64,000 bases of DNA from Hawksworthiomyces lignivorus (GCA_002917075.1 NTMA01000135.1:1-64000), one strand, 5' to 3'. Shown: positions 37,342-49,400, counted from the stretch's first letter. The notes: generated by a model not told the origin, from the sequence alone. Made by a program: numbers and translations.

Positions 37342-38038
37342 CTAAGAAAATCTGTCTCCTTTTGGACTTCTAAATGGCGCACTGGCTTCGTACTTGCTCT
37401 TCTCCAGTACCTGCTGCGCCTCTGTCGTCGGAGCGTGTCGGGTTGGTGCTGGATCTGCACTTGTTTCTTGGCTCGGCGAGCCGACCGTGTCTGTCCTCGC
37501 CGGAGACGTGAAGTTTCCGCCGTTGTTCTCCAGCGCATCAATCATGGACTTCTTGCGGCGCTGCTCGTTGAGCCGGGCCTGGCGGTCGGCGTTGATGCTG
37601 CGCTTCGCAAAGACGTAAGCGACGCCGCCAGCTGCATGGATATTGGTCAGTGAGAAAGAATTGGCATGATCCCCTGCGCAACAATTCGAGAATCGGGAGT
37701 GACAGAGGGGGAAGCTGGCGGGAAGCAAAAGAGAAGCTTCCATGGGAAAGCGTACCAAGGCAGAGAGAGCCCCATCCGAGCCTATCCAGAGCCTTCCAGT
37801 TAGCTATGCGAGTCAAGAGGACGGCGGACTTATGTGACCAAGACGCAGCCTACAAGAAATAAAACAAAAAGGGAACTTGACATACCAGAAAGATCTTGCC
37901 TGTTCCGCAAGCAAAGGAGAATCCGAAGGTTAGCAGTTGTCGGCGCAACAGCGTCGGCGCAAGGGATGCCGTCGCCTCAAGGTACTACTGGAAAAAAAGT
38001 ATGGCAGAGGACTCTGAAGGTGAGCTTACGGTATTCAT
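37342..38038 (-). CDS. DUF4748 family small protein built from micro-exons
   Basis: I assemble four exons, 38038-38030 (9 nt), 37899-37886 (14 nt), 37781-37756 (26 nt) and 37631-37342, giving 112 residues. The joins produce MNTARSFW, then LGWGSLCL, then AGGVAYVFAK, a single continuous N-terminal membrane-type helix. A basic segment follows (RSINADRQARLNEQRRKK) and a conserved Ser/Pro-rich end (SDPAPTRHAP-like, then PFRSPKGDRFS). This layout fits DUF4748, small fungal proteins of unknown function. The hydrophobic start with a basic flank suggests a mitochondrial or other organelle membrane, which is inference. The third-exon acceptor follows a GCTAAC branch site. A longer open frame ignoring that acceptor does not join in phase with the 14-nt exon. 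Confidence 0.82.
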
Positions 38039-38528
38039 AATTGCAGTTGAATTGAAAATAACTCTGACGTGAGTAGGGAGGTAAGAATAGAGATTTGTTG
38101 CCGAAGCTGAGTGTGGGACTCGTTCAAAGAAACGAGAGAGAAAAAAAAAAGAGCAGCAAAAGCTGAATAGCGCAGAAGGGTGGAATAAAGTCGGCATCGT
38201 CTTATAGCAGCAATCATCAAAGTGACAGGGCCATTACGGGAGGCATTTGGTGGTATTACTTAGTACTACGCAGGGCATGCGGTAGCAAATGTGGGGCCAT
38301 TTTAGGTGTTATTTGCCTCTGTAAGAAATCATGATGTGGGGTCACGTGTAGCTCTTCCGGCTTCGACCGACACTCATCGCAGCCGAACGCTTTTCGTGGT
38401 TGAGCAGTCTCTCGTGCGCTGCAGAGACCAGGGCTGCGCTTTTGATGGGCTGATAAGTGGTTCGTCGTTAATCACACGAGAAGATGGGATGGATGGATTA
38501 TTTATATTGAATTATACATATATGAGGG
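38039..38528. other. Spacer between DUF4748 and RHA1
   Basis: A 490 bp stretch between two minus-strand genes. It includes a short A-run (about 38,138 to 38,150) and AT-rich 3' flank of the dehydrogenase gene. Nothing else was seen. Confidence 0.5.
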
Positions 38529-39653
38529 TTATTGTAAGTTTACAAAGAGACCGCCATCTACCAGAAGTTCTGCTCCAGTCTGTTGCAAGCGGCTTGTCAG
38601 CAATAGAGATGCAATGTGCCGCCCTCATCTTCACATTGTCATGAGATGAAGACGAAGAGACAAAGAGAATAGCGGGAAGGAAGAGAAAATAGGAGAAGAG
38701 AAAAAGGATGAAAAAAGGAGTGAAAAAAAAAGAAAAAAAAAAAAAAAAAGGGACGAGGCAGGGACAGGAAAACGTACCACAAAGCCGCTCAGCTCGTTGC
38801 TGGCGAGGAACACGGCCGGGCCGGCCAAGTCGTGCGGCTGGCCGAGGCGGCGGAGGGGGGTGCGGCCCTCGACGTACGTGCGCTTTTCGCCGTCGGCGAG
38901 GTCGACGTCGTTGAGCTGGGTGCGGATGGTGCCGGGCAGCAGCGAGTTGCAGCGGATGTTGTAGGGCCCGAGCGCGATGGCGCAAGACTGCATGAGGCTC
39001 TTGACGCCGGCCTTGGTGGGCGTGTAGTGCGTCTGGCCGCCGCCGCCCACGAGCGCCGAGATGGAGCTGATGCCGATGATGGACCCGCCGGGCGGCGACT
39101 GGTGCAGCGCCATCTGCCGGCCCGCCGCCTGCGTCGCGTAGAACGCCCCCGACAGGTTCGTCGCCACCGTGTGCTCGAACAGCCCCGGCTGCAGCGTCAG
39201 GAACTCGGCAAACTCGCACACGCCCGCGTTGCTCACAAACACGTCTAGCCGCCCAAACGCCGCCACGATCGCTGCCACCAGGTCCAGCCCCGTCTGCGGC
39301 TTGGAGATGTCGCCCGCCACAAACACAACCCGGCTCGCCAAGTCCGTCTCGCCGCTCGCCGCCGCCGCCGCCACGATGGCGCCGGCCTCCTCGCGGAAGC
39401 TCTTTAGGGGGGCCTCGTCGCCGGCCCCGCCCAGGTGGTTGATGCCCACCTTGGCACCCTGCCGCAGGTACTCGAGGGCGATGGCCTGTTTTTCATGAGG
39501 ACGAGGTTAGAAAACGAGCGTGATTCGTAGAGATGTGGCAGGCGCTTCTTCTGCTCTGAACCAGCGCAGCGCGCGGAGACGCACCCGTCCAATGCCCGTC
39601 AGGCCGCCGGTGATGCCGGCCACCTTGCCCAAGAGCAGCTGGGGAGGAGCCAT
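38529..39653 (-). CDS. RHA1: L-rhamnose 1-dehydrogenase (short-chain dehydrogenase)
   Basis: Three exons, 39653-39585, 39485-38778 and 38579-38529, encode 275 residues. The NAD(P)-binding motif TGGLTGIG is at residues 15 to 22, GDIS and the NAG motif (VSNAG) follow, and the catalytic set is ISSIS (Ser near 164), Tyr177 and Lys181 in HYTPTKAG. The end TGAELLVDGGLFVNLQ lies on a 51-nt last exon. The protein closely fits the fungal L-rhamnose dehydrogenase pattern (EYLRQGAKV, NHLGG, LLPGTI, GRTPLRRLG), which oxidises L-rhamnose to the lactone as step one of the non-phosphorylated LRA pathway. The other LRA genes (lactonase, dehydratase, aldolase) are not next to it here, unlike some fungi where they cluster. 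The last intron contains a poly-A run near 38,729 to 38,748. Confidence 0.9.
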
Positions 39654-40342
39654 GTTTCAGTACTTGGTTGCTTGGCTTTCTTTTTTGATGGTAGTCGGCT
39701 ACGTTCTCTTCAGGTTTTGCCCGCGAATTATTACAAGAACCAGCCAGCAAGGAAAAAACAAGTACAGTTGTGCAAATTGATTCTCGTCCATAGCTGGTTG
39801 CCGCGGCCTCTTTATTGCTGCCAATATGAGCTACGCGGAGTGGGGTTGCCCCCAGAGGAGCATCTCCGCTGGCTATAGCGCTCTGCTAAACTCTTCCTCT
39901 CTCTGCACCGTAAACGCCGCCTCACTGTTTGCAAAGCTCCACAGACGCTTTTGCTGCTGTTGCTAGAGTTTTCTCGCGTTAATGGTGACCCGAGTTTAAA
40001 TCCTTTTTGTTAATTCTCGGCCTATCTTTGCTGCCAATGGCGAAAGACTTGGCTCGCCACAGCGCTTAGCTGAACTATCACGATCACGATCACGATTTTT
40101 ACATAGTCGTTGGTGCCCAATTCATCAAAGGGTGCATTAAAATTACTGGTTTCGCTCATCCAACTGCGCAGCCTTAATGGCAAAAATTCAACTTAAAACT
40201 TGGGCAGAAGTCACGCTTGCATCACCAGCTGCATCTGGCTTGCTTGCACTCTGAGACTTGGTAAATTTGTTGCTATCAACGCATATCTTGTCAAGCGTAC
40301 ACACAGACGGGACCGTCAAGAATTTGATATGGCAAAGCTGAA
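39654..40342. other. Spacer between RHA1 and the DUF1996 gene
   Basis: About 0.7 kb covering the RHA1 promoter and the 3' end of the DUF1996 gene. A short direct repeat ATCACGATCACGATCACG lies near 40,080. I see no gene. Confidence 0.5.
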
Positions 40343-41764
40343 TTAGTTGACCATCGCACCTCCAGGAATTTCCGTAAGCCCTGAGAATGCATGTTAGCGA
40401 GAAAGCCTGAGAGCAACCGCGATGGCGCAAGAGACTGTACGTACAGTTGTTTGTGCCAATGTCCTCCTCATACTGCTGGCGCTTGGTGCACTTCTGGAGC
40501 GCCTCGGTGGACTGCAGCTTGATCGCCGGGCAGGTCTCGCTGAAGCAGTTGGTCCCGAGACCGTCCATGGCGCGCTGGAGAGCGTCGCCCTGCCAGCCAA
40601 AGAGATAGTCGCCGTGCGCGCCGTGTCCCGTGCTGCAAAACGGAAAAGGTCAGTGGCTGTCCATCACAGAGAAAGAGAGAGAGAGAGAGTATGAGAGGCA
40701 AAACTGACGTGTCGCCAAAGCTGTACACGAGCGGCTGCTTGCCGTCCTCATAGTACTTGGCGTCGGCGAAGCCCGACGTGTCGTACATGATCTCGTACAT
40801 GACCTGGGGGATGCGCACGGGATGCGTGCTGGGGCACTTGTCGCCGGCAAGCGCCTCGCCGTCGGGGTAGGCCACGTGGCTCTTGTGGTCGGGGCTGTCC
40901 ACGTTCTTGCCATCCCAGCACGACGGGAAGATGACCGTCGCCCGGATGCCGCCGGGGCACGGCGTGCTGGGGAACGACGACGAGTCCGACCGGTCGCACG
41001 GCGCGCCGTTGCCGCCCATTGTGCGGTCTGCCCGGCCCAGGCAGCGGTGGCAGATGCGCAGCGGGCCGCTCGGCGCGGTGCGCAGCGTGTTGTCGCCGGC
41101 CAGCATGCGAAAGCCCTGTCGAGAAAAAAACATTCAGTTCGTCAGTCTAGACAGACGGGAAAAGGTCACCTGCTGCGGTCATATCCCCCGCTGCACTCAC
41201 GGGTTTCATCGCCGTCATCTTCATGTCTGTCTTGCCGCTAAAGGGTTTCATGTAGTAGACGGTGAGGCCGCCCTTCTGGTCTAGCAGCGTGCCGTTCAGG
41301 CGGCCGTTGGCCATCTGCGGAACGCGCTTGTATGTGCCGTTCTCGGGCGACCGGAAGTAGATCGACGCCGTCCAGTAGTTGCTAAAGTCTTCGGACATCT
41401 TGCAGGACGTGCAGGTGGACTGCTTGGGGGGGTCGATGGTCGACGGGTCCATCTATGCGATCATTTTGTGTTTTAGTACAATGTCGCTATTATATTTTTT
41501 TTTGTATTTTTTTTTTTTCGAGAAACAACAGGGAGGTCACAGCTGGGTAGCTGAGCATACCGTGATATTGAACGAATTTCCTCCGACAACTTGGTGCATG
41601 TGCGCCGTAGGAAGCATACCCGGGTTCACGAGCGGATCGCTGCGCTCGATGGTCAGCTGGGAGCAGCCGAACCGCAGAAAGGACCCGGATCCCCTGGCGG
41701 CTCCGGTCTGCGCCAGAGCATTTTGCCCAAGCAACGCAATAAGCGCGAGTGTCGTCCAAGCCAT
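40343..41764 (-). CDS. Secreted DUF1996 protein
   Basis: Five exons, 41764-41561, 41452-41201, 41115-40709, 40632-40445 and 40380-40343, encode 362 residues. A clear signal peptide (MAWTTLALIALLGQNALA) is followed by the DUF1996 hallmarks: RFGCSQL, DPLVNPG, HMHQVVGGNSFN, the CTSCKMSEDFSNYWTAS region, GGLTVYY, GFRMLAGD, FPSCWDGKNVDSPDH, HPVRIPQVMYE and a C-terminal GHGAHGDYLFGWQ. The short last exon replaces a read-through frame and gives the usual ending WLTEIPGG. The family is extracellular, found across filamentous fungi, and has no settled biochemical role; many cysteines suggest disulfide-stabilised folding. A GA microsatellite (40,674 to 40,689) sits in the third-to-fourth exon intron. 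Confidence 0.9.
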
Positions 41765-42527
41765 GGTTTTCCGCGCAGATGTTGAGAAGCGTGGTCTTTG
41801 TTACGATGGAAGCGAGATACGTGTGTGTTGTGTCTGCAACGTTTGCTCGATCATGTTTTCGCCTGGTGGAAATCACTTGGGAGGAATTATATCAGGGGCG
41901 CCTCGGATCGAAATCTTCCACTGCTTCTCGACTTTCAGGCCATGACCACACTCGCTCTCTTCCAGATCAAAACGAAGTGGAGTAAACAATATAAGTTAAT
42001 GTGTTTAAACAGCTGTATTGATAAACTCACGACGGCAGTCGAGACGACCAATAGGGTGAGAACCTTCATCTCAGAGTAACCAATGACATGTTATAACGCG
42101 ATTGCAGCCGTCCTGTAGCGAGGGCAGCCAAGAATAGAGATAAGGTTCGATCATATACCGGCGCCAAGTACTTAGGGGTTTGATATAGAGAGTATAGCCC
42201 GGGTCCAACTATATCCAGCTTCTGAAGAGTCTCAGAATGGGCCACAAGAATACGGTGGCTCGCGATACGAGGGAAGAGGTCGTGCCCGGTAATCAGGATT
42301 GCAGACACCGCACATACGTATATTTATAGAGCTGTGCATAGTCGACTGCTGATGACAACTGCCGTGTCATCACGCAAGACGGATACTAAAGGGTGCCAAA
42401 CCTGGAATACTATGAATTGCTGTAAATGAAAACAATGGTCTATAGCCATGGAGCGAGCATACATAGGAGACAAGAATACTCCATGACAATACGGCTAATG
42501 AGAAGTGCGTGGCTCTATCAGATTCTA
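41765..42527. other. Spacer between DUF1996 and D-lactate dehydrogenase genes
   Basis: About 0.76 kb forming the DUF1996 promoter and the 3' flank of the lactate dehydrogenase gene. Open frames in it are short and without recognisable content. Confidence 0.5.
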
Positions 42528-44516
42528 TCAGAAGTCAAAGATCTTCCCTGGGTTCATGAGCCATAGCGGATCCAGGCTTGCCTTTATGGCTTTCATCACA
42601 CCGATAGTCTCGGCGCCGAGCTCCTGCATCAACAGCGCCTTCTTCCCCAGCCCGACTGCGTGCTCTCCCGTACACGTGCCGTCCATGTCCAGCGCCCTCT
42701 GGGCCATATCGTAGACGCATTTTCGGATGGCCTCTCGCTGGGCCGGCACACGCTCGTCGTACAAGATGGTCTCGTGAAAGTTGCCGTCGCCCACGTGCCC
42801 CAGAATGCTGCCCGCCAAGCCGGCCGCCCTGGCGTCCCGCTGGCTGAGCTCCACAATGTCGGCGAGCCGGCTGAGCGGCACAGCCACGTCTGTCGACACC
42901 ACGCCAGACCCAGAGTCGGGCGGCCGCTGCGCCAGCATGGACCAGAGCGCCTCCTTGCGCACCGCCCACAGCGCGTCCTTCTCCGCCTCTGACACCGCAA
43001 AGGCAAAGTCGCCACCGCCTTGTCGCGCCATGATCTCGCGCACCTGCGCGAGGTTCTCACGGACACCGTCGCTGGTGCCGGCGAACTTGAACAGCAGCGT
43101 GGGCCGCTCTCGCCAGCGCTTCTTCGGCGGCGCTGCTAGCGAGCTCTGTTCGCTGCGAGAAGTGCTGTCCTCTTCGGTGCTCCTCGCCGCGCTCTCCTGC
43201 GCCGCCTGGGACTCGTTGAAGATGCGCATTTGCGCGTCGTCTAGCAGCTCCATCGCGGCCACGGGCACCCCGGCGCGGATGACCGCGGCGGCGGCGGCGG
43301 CGGCTGCGCGAATGGACGCAAAGTTGACCATGGCGACCGAGGTCTCTTTCGGCCGCGGCGCCAGGCGCAGCGTTATCTCGGTGACGATGCCCAGCGTGCC
43401 CTCGGAGCCGACGAAGAGCGCGGTTAGGTTGTAGCCGGCGGCGCTCTTGCGCGGGCGGCGGCGCGTCTTGATGACGGTGCCGTCGGCGAGCACCACGGTC
43501 AGGTTGACTACCCAGTCCTTCATGGTGCCGTAGCGCACCGCGTTGGTGCCGCTGCAGTTGGTGCCCACCATGCCGCCGATGCGCGCCGTGGGGCCCGGGT
43601 CCACGGGGAAAAACAGCCCCCGCCCCGCCAGCGCCCGGTTCAGGTCCATCCATGCCACCGCCGGCTGCACCACCGCGTCCAGGTCCGCCTCGTGCACCGC
43701 CACCACCTGGTCCATCCGCGCAAAGTCGATGCTGAGCCCGCCGTGCGGCGCCGCAAAGTTTCCCTCCAGGCTCGAGCCGCCCGCGTACGGCACCATGGGC
43801 ACGCGGTATCGGTGGCACACCAGCGCAATCTGCCGCACGTCTTCCGTCGACTGCGGGTACGCCACCGCCACCGGCAGTCGCGCGCTGTTGCTCGACGACC
43901 ACTCCGAGTAGCCGTGGCGCTGCAGATCCTCGGCGTCCGTGCTCACGGCATCTGCCGACAGCAGGTCGCGGATCTCTTCGATCGCCTGCGGACAAGCGCG
44001 CCAATGTCAGCTCTATCTTTTTTTTGTCCTTACTGAATCAGGTGTTCATCAGAGATCCCCTTCTGCGCCGCAAAAACTTACCAGCATCATGGTTGCCTGG
44101 TCTGCATACTGCGGACACCTCTGCTGCGATGAAGCAGCAAGCCCCAGCTGCTGTTCTTCCTTGGCATCTGCGTCTTGGGCGTCCGAGAAAGCAAACGGGC
44201 CGAGCGTGAGGGTCAATAAGAACGTCACAAGGCTCGTTACCGTCATGGCCGACACGAGCGATGTCGAGCTAGGCATGCCGGCAAGTATAAAACTGAATTG
44301 ACGTCTCTGCTGCTGCGGTCTTGGCCGGTGACTGTGGCTCTGGGTGTTGATGAATCGTCTCCGGATGGTAGCCCTTCCTCCGCTTCTAATGGCAATTGTG
44401 CTGAAATGTGAATATCCATGTTGCGCTGGACCAAAAAGACTGGCACTGCTATGAATCGGTTGAATTTGCAACATTCGAGCCAGAACCGATGCTCTCCAAG
44501 AAGAGGCGCGAACCAT
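42528..44516 (-). CDS. DLD1: D-lactate dehydrogenase (cytochrome), FAD-linked, mitochondrial
   Basis: Two exons, 44516-44082 and 43985-42528, encode 630 residues. Residues 1 to about 85 are Arg/Ser/His-rich, a mitochondrial presequence, and are followed by a membrane helix (about 90 to 118) that would anchor the enzyme in the inner membrane. The FAD-binding PCMH domain shows PMVPYAGGSSLEGN, GGMVGTNCSGTNAVRYG and AGYNLTALFVGSEGTLGI. The FAD-oxidase C-terminal domain shows GSILGHVGDGNFHE and ends MNPGKIFDF. The enzyme oxidises D-lactate to pyruvate and passes electrons to cytochrome c. The chosen ATG at 44516 is the first in frame. An insertion of about 30 residues rich in Ser, Glu and Lys (near SRSEQSSLAAPPKKR) interrupts the C-terminal domain, and a run of eight Ala lies upstream of it. 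Confidence 0.93.
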
Positions 44517-45605
44517 GTTTATCAAGCGTATCCATGTACAGGGTCCCACGTTGCCAAGAGACTTGATATTACAGAGACATCAAGACAACCAAGCTGGTAT
44601 ATAACTAGCTTTGGCTTGTAGAGAATTCAAGAAATTCTGTAGAATTGGATTTACTCCTGATGAGGCGAATATGTGAGTGTCAATCCACACAACGTAAAAG
44701 TCAGCATATGATTACAGGCTACAATGGCGTGCGGGTACCAAGATATCTGCACTCCAAATGTTCATAATGGTTCACTAGCTTTCGTGGATCCCCTTGCACT
44801 CATCTCACGCTTGGTTCCCTAATTTTTGTGTGAATGTTTGTGCAATATGGTCCAAGAACGCAGAAATGAACAGCTCGGTCAGAACCAAAGCGAGGCGAAT
44901 AGCCGATGAAATGATGAAGGCTTCGGCGATGTATAATACCGAGAGGGAATGAGCCAAGTGACAATCATCTCGGAAGTCATGATTCTTTTGTTTCTATGCT
45001 TGAACGCAAATTTAAAATAACTAATAAGACTCAGAAATGTGCAGTGGTTCCTAGAGCCGAGGGAAAAGAAGGACGCTATAGACGAGGCTGGCACTATTCG
45101 GGTCATTTGGCAGCGAAATGGGGGGGCTTTGAAGGCTCAGGTCACGCGGTATACAGAACCGTGCAGCCGTATGCCGTCATTACCGAGACAAACCAAAGTC
45201 TTCATTTCTCTCTTGCTAATATCGTGTTCTTACGTACGTAAAATTGCATCGAGTGCATCAGAACCAACCGGGTATTGTTGTCCGCTGCTGGATTCACAGC
45301 TCTGCGCGCGTGCACCATGACAAGGATGAGCATGCCAAATGAAACTAATAAACATAACTTGAAAACAAGAGTCTCACAGCACTATAGTGAAAGCCGGCTC
45401 GCAAACTCTGTATAGCATACTTGAGCATTTTCCCTGTTTCGAGTAGACCACTATATACAAGAAGTAAAATACAGCTTAAAGGCAGAAGGCGTTGTTCTGG
45501 TCGCCGTTTTTAGTAGGCCTAATTCGCGCCAGTCATTGTACAGTCGCCTCTGTTAACAGAAGCGAAATAGTACGCCGAAGCCGTCCACCAACTCCTTCGC
45601 TGCGA
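44517..45605. other. Gene-free stretch at the start of the accessory region
   Basis: About 1.1 kb, AT-rich in parts, with short uninformative frames. A TATA-like CTATATAC near 45,450 lies about 150 bp before the next proposed start. Confidence 0.5.
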
Positions 45606-46310
45606 ATGCTCGCATCTACTATGCCGCGCCGATATCGACGCCTTTTCTACGTATGCCATTCTGACAATTTCTCTGTGGAAGACTTCTTCGTTCCACTATC
45701 CCCTTTCCCTTCCCCCACCCTCCATACCACTCACCTACGAACACAGGAGTCTTTCAGGGAATACCGCCTGGTGGGACAGTACCCAGCTGAGTACGACTTC
45801 CGCGACTTCCGCTCGGCGAAACTGGCGCGGCTGCGCCGTCGTGGGCGGCCGCCGGCCAACACAACGCGCGACGAAGCGTTGCTGGATATTAAGGATGACG
45901 GCGAGACGGCAGCGCCGTCCATCGTGCCGTCACCACGGCTGGATGCCGCAGACGTCGATGATGTTTTCATCTCCAAGCCGCAGCCACAGTCGCAGGTTCC
46001 GACGCATAGCTTTCCCCCGCAGCAAAATCACCAGCCGCCTCTGTCAACAGAAGATGTGCCCCAGGAATTGGATCTTGTTGGCAGCATGGCCAATGTCACC
46101 AACTCTGCGAATGTAGGTGCCTCTTCGGATGATATGGGGGCTCTCTGTTCCATGCCGGCGGTCTCCCATGCCCAGTGGGGTCTTCCAGAGGTGGCCGGCG
46201 CAGACCAAGGGATGTATCTAGACTGGTTTGGGCTGTTTGATGAGTCGGGGAACCCAGACTACCAGACCGGCGACCCAGCCATGTTCTGGGACCAGTTGCA
46301 TCAACTATAG
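45606..46310 (+). CDS. Hypothetical protein, basic N terminus and acidic/Pro-rich C terminus
   Basis: Two exons, 45606-45650 and 45747-46310, give about 202 residues. The 96-nt intron (GTATGC to CACAG) is a multiple of three, so the frame stays open even unspliced. After splicing the protein opens MLASTMPRRYRRLFYESF and continues with an aromatic and basic segment (EYRLVGQYPAEYDFRDF, then AKLARLRRRGRPP). The rest is polar and Ser/Pro/Gln-rich, and the last 35 residues are Trp- and acidic-rich, reminiscent of an activation-type tail. I do not recognise a family. It could be a small nuclear protein or the surviving 3' part of a longer regulator. It lies only 180 bp before the TPR-CHAT relic, same strand. 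The start is uncertain. Confidence 0.5.
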   Translation: MLASTMPRRYRRLFYVCHSDNFSVEDFFVPLSPFPSPTLHTTHLRTQESFREYRLVGQYPAEYDFRDFRSAKLARLRRRGRPPANTTRDEALLDIKDDGETAAPSIVPSPRLDAADVDDVFISKPQPQSQVPTHSFPPQQNHQPPLSTEDVPQELDLVGSMANVTNSANVGASSDDMGALCSMPAVSHAQWGLPEVAGADQGMYLDWFGLFDESGNPDYQTGDPAMFWDQLHQL

Positions 46311-46477
46311 AAATGTATAGTGTCCATTGTGCGTTTGCCATATTCTCGCATTTACTTGCACCTCTACATATTCACCAATTCTACACTGTGTGTCTCTAAT
46401 ATGCATCTATAATCATCTCTTTCGTGGTTTCTTAATTTCTGTTCTCCACGGCGACATATTTCGGTAATTATACGCTG

Positions 46478-46489
46478 GTGTGAGAAAAG
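46478..46489. repeat. Candidate 5' target-site duplication flanking the TPR-CHAT relic
   Basis: GTGTGAGAAAAG here matches GTGTACGAAAAG at 49,836 to 49,847 at 10 of 12 positions. The 5' copy directly abuts the point where TPR similarity begins, and the 3' copy starts five bases after an A-rich tract. The match is short and imperfect, so chance is possible. Confidence 0.35.
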
Positions 46490-49400
46490 TTAACACCCGA
46501 GGACCATCCCGATCGTGTGATGTATTTAAATAATTTTGGGAGCCATCTTTGTTCGCGGTACAATCGTTTAGGCAAATTAGCTAACTTGGAAGATGCTATC
46601 AAGACGACAAGATTGGCAGTCGACATAACACCTAGTGACCCAGGAATAATGTCCAACTTGGGACACTATCTAGTTTGCTCTTATAAGCGCACTGGTAGAA
46701 TGACCGATCTAGAAGAAGCAGTTGAGACTGCGAGACTAGCAGTCGAATTGGCAGCAGAGGGCCATCCTAACCGTGTAATCTGTATAAAGTAACTTCAGAA
46801 ATCTTCTTGGTCTTTGGTACCAACGGACAGGTAAGATGGCAGATCTAGAAGAAGCCATCAAGATTGCAAGACAAGTAGTCAATTTGACACCTGCAAGCCA
46901 TCCCGACCGTGCAGATAAGTTAGGCAATCTTGCGGTCAACCTTCATAGCAAGTATGAACGCACTGGCGAACTGATCAACCTGGAAGAAGCTATCGAGACA
47001 GCAAAACAAGCTGCCGACTCAGCACCCGGGGACCATCTCAACCGCATAATTTATTTGCAAAATTTCAGTAATCTGCTTTGTCTCCAATATTCAACGCACG
47101 GGCGAGCTGGCCGATCTTGAAGAAGCCATCAAGTCTGCAAGACAAGCGGTTGACTTGACCCCCAAAGACCATTCGAGTCGTGCAGAAAGGTTCAGCAATC
47201 TAGGAAACCGGCTTGAGGACAGATATACGCGCACAGGCGAGGGCGAGGATTTAAAACATGCACTCGAGGCCGCTAGGCTAGCAGTCGACTCAACACCCAA
47301 AGATCATGTCAACTATGCAAACAGTGTAAATGGTCTCGCGACTAAGCTTAATCTCTGGTATGAATACACAGCTGAGAGAGCTTATCTGGAAGAAGCCATC
47401 AAGAATACAAGACAGGCAATCGACATAGGACGTAAAGGCAATTCCGATTATGGAGGCTGGTTGTGCAACCTAGGGAGCCAGCTTGAGAGCCGGTACAAAC
47501 ATGTTGGCGCGATGGCCGATCTAGAAGAAGCCATCGAGACTACAAAACAAGCAGTTAACTTAGCCAAGAGTGATTTAACCCGCGCAGCTAGGTTATCTAA
47601 TCTGGGAAACCAGCTTGAGACCCAATACAGACGTACAGGCGATATAGTCAAATTAGAGGAAGCTGTCAAGGCTGCTAGACTGGCAGTCGGTTTAACACCC
47701 AAAGGCCATCCCGATTGTCGAGTCAAATTACATAATCTAGGGACAAAACTTGGTCTACAGGACAAACAGACAAGCAAGATAACTGATATAGAAGAAGCGA
47801 TTACAACTGTTCGACAAGCAATTGATATAACACCTCTCGACCACCCATTATGCGGGCACCCTGAACAATCTTAGTACCAAGTTCGCTCTTCGGTATAATG
47901 CACAGGCGATGTAGCCGATCTAGAAGACGCCATCGAGACTACAAGGCGATCAATCGACTTAACAGCCGAAGATTACCCCGATCTTGCAGGCCGGCTAACC
48001 AATCTTGGGACCTACCTTCGTCTCCGGTACGAACGTTCAAGTGAATTGGCCGATCTGGAAGCAGCGTCGTCCATGCTGCAAAAAGCTTGGCATCATCGAA
48101 GCGCCAATCCCTTTGAACGTGTTCAAGCTGGTGCTTGGTGTCTGAAAATGCTAGCACAGCAAAATAAAACCGATATTGCTTTGAGCCTTGGTAAAGACAT
48201 TATTGATTTTCTTCCGATAGTCGTCACAACAGGGCTCGATCGTAGCGACCAGCAATTTGCCGTATCAACTTTCGTCTGTGTGCTCTTTTCTTAGAATCGG
48301 GGCATCTGGCAGACGCTCTTCAGTACCTCGAAAGAGGCCGCGCAGTGATTATAGGCCAGCTCATCAACGCTAGAGACGACTTGTCTTCCTTGGAGAAACA
48401 CCATCCTACAATTTATCACCGGTATCAGCAGCTCCGAAACGAAGTAAATATACCTCTCCGTCAAGTCGACCAAAATACCATTAAAAGACAGATGAGAGCC
48501 CGCCATCTCCAAGCTGTCGATGAGCTAGAGACATGCATCCAGGAGATCAGACGCATAGCCGGTTATGAGCGCTTTATGCTCGGCCAGACGACGGCCGAGA
48601 TACAAGAGTCTGTCGTCGGTGGGCATGCTGTCATTATCAATGTCACCGCGCTTCGAAGTGACGCTATTGTCATTTCTTCAGAGGGTATTAAGACAATTCA
48701 CTTTTCGAGGCTTACTGCAGAGGACGCGCGAGTCTGGTTAGAAAAAGACTGGACAGGACGGCGACCAGAACGCTTCAAGAGGAACAAGGAATATCTCGAG
48801 TATCTGGCGTGGCTGTAGGACGTGTGCGTGCGGTAGATTCTGCATGAGGTGTGCTTGGCCTCTGATACTTCAAATGGACTACCGAGAGTTTGGTGGGTTC
48901 GCACTGGTCTTGCTAGCGCGATGCCATTCCATGCCGCTGGAGTTCATTCTGTTGATTCCGAAGAGAACGCACTCAACAAAGTGCTCTCATCGTATTCGCC
49001 ATCTGTCAAAGCTCTCGCACATGCCCGACATCGAGACAAAGCCTCCGATGACGTCCGAAGACCGCTTCTGATTGTTTCTACGCCGACTACGCCAGGGATT
49101 CATAGCAGCCTCCCTGGCGTCGAAAAAGAGACGAATGTGCTAGTGGATGCCGCTGGTGACCATTTGCCAACCCAAGTCTTACACCTTCCAAGTGCAGATG
49201 AGGTGATTACGAGCCTTCAAGGTTGCTCCATTGCACACTTCGCATGTCATGGCTACACCGATCACGCAGACCCCTCCAACAGCGGGTTGGTCTTGCAACA
49301 GCAGGGCCAAATAGACTGTCTAACGCTGCACAGAATATCGGAGTTGGATCTCCAAGGCGTTCGAATAGCTTACCTGTCAGCCTGCTCTACGGCAGAGAAC

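Noticed and set aside
37756..37832. Longer DUF4748 exon starting after TGTAG near 37,832
   Set aside because: It would join to the preceding 14-nt exon out of phase. The acceptor before 37,781 has a branch site and restores the expected N terminus.
40188..40342. Read-through C terminus of the DUF1996 protein
   Set aside because: The unspliced frame past 40,445 has no family resemblance. Splicing to 40,380 gives the expected WLTEIPGG ending.
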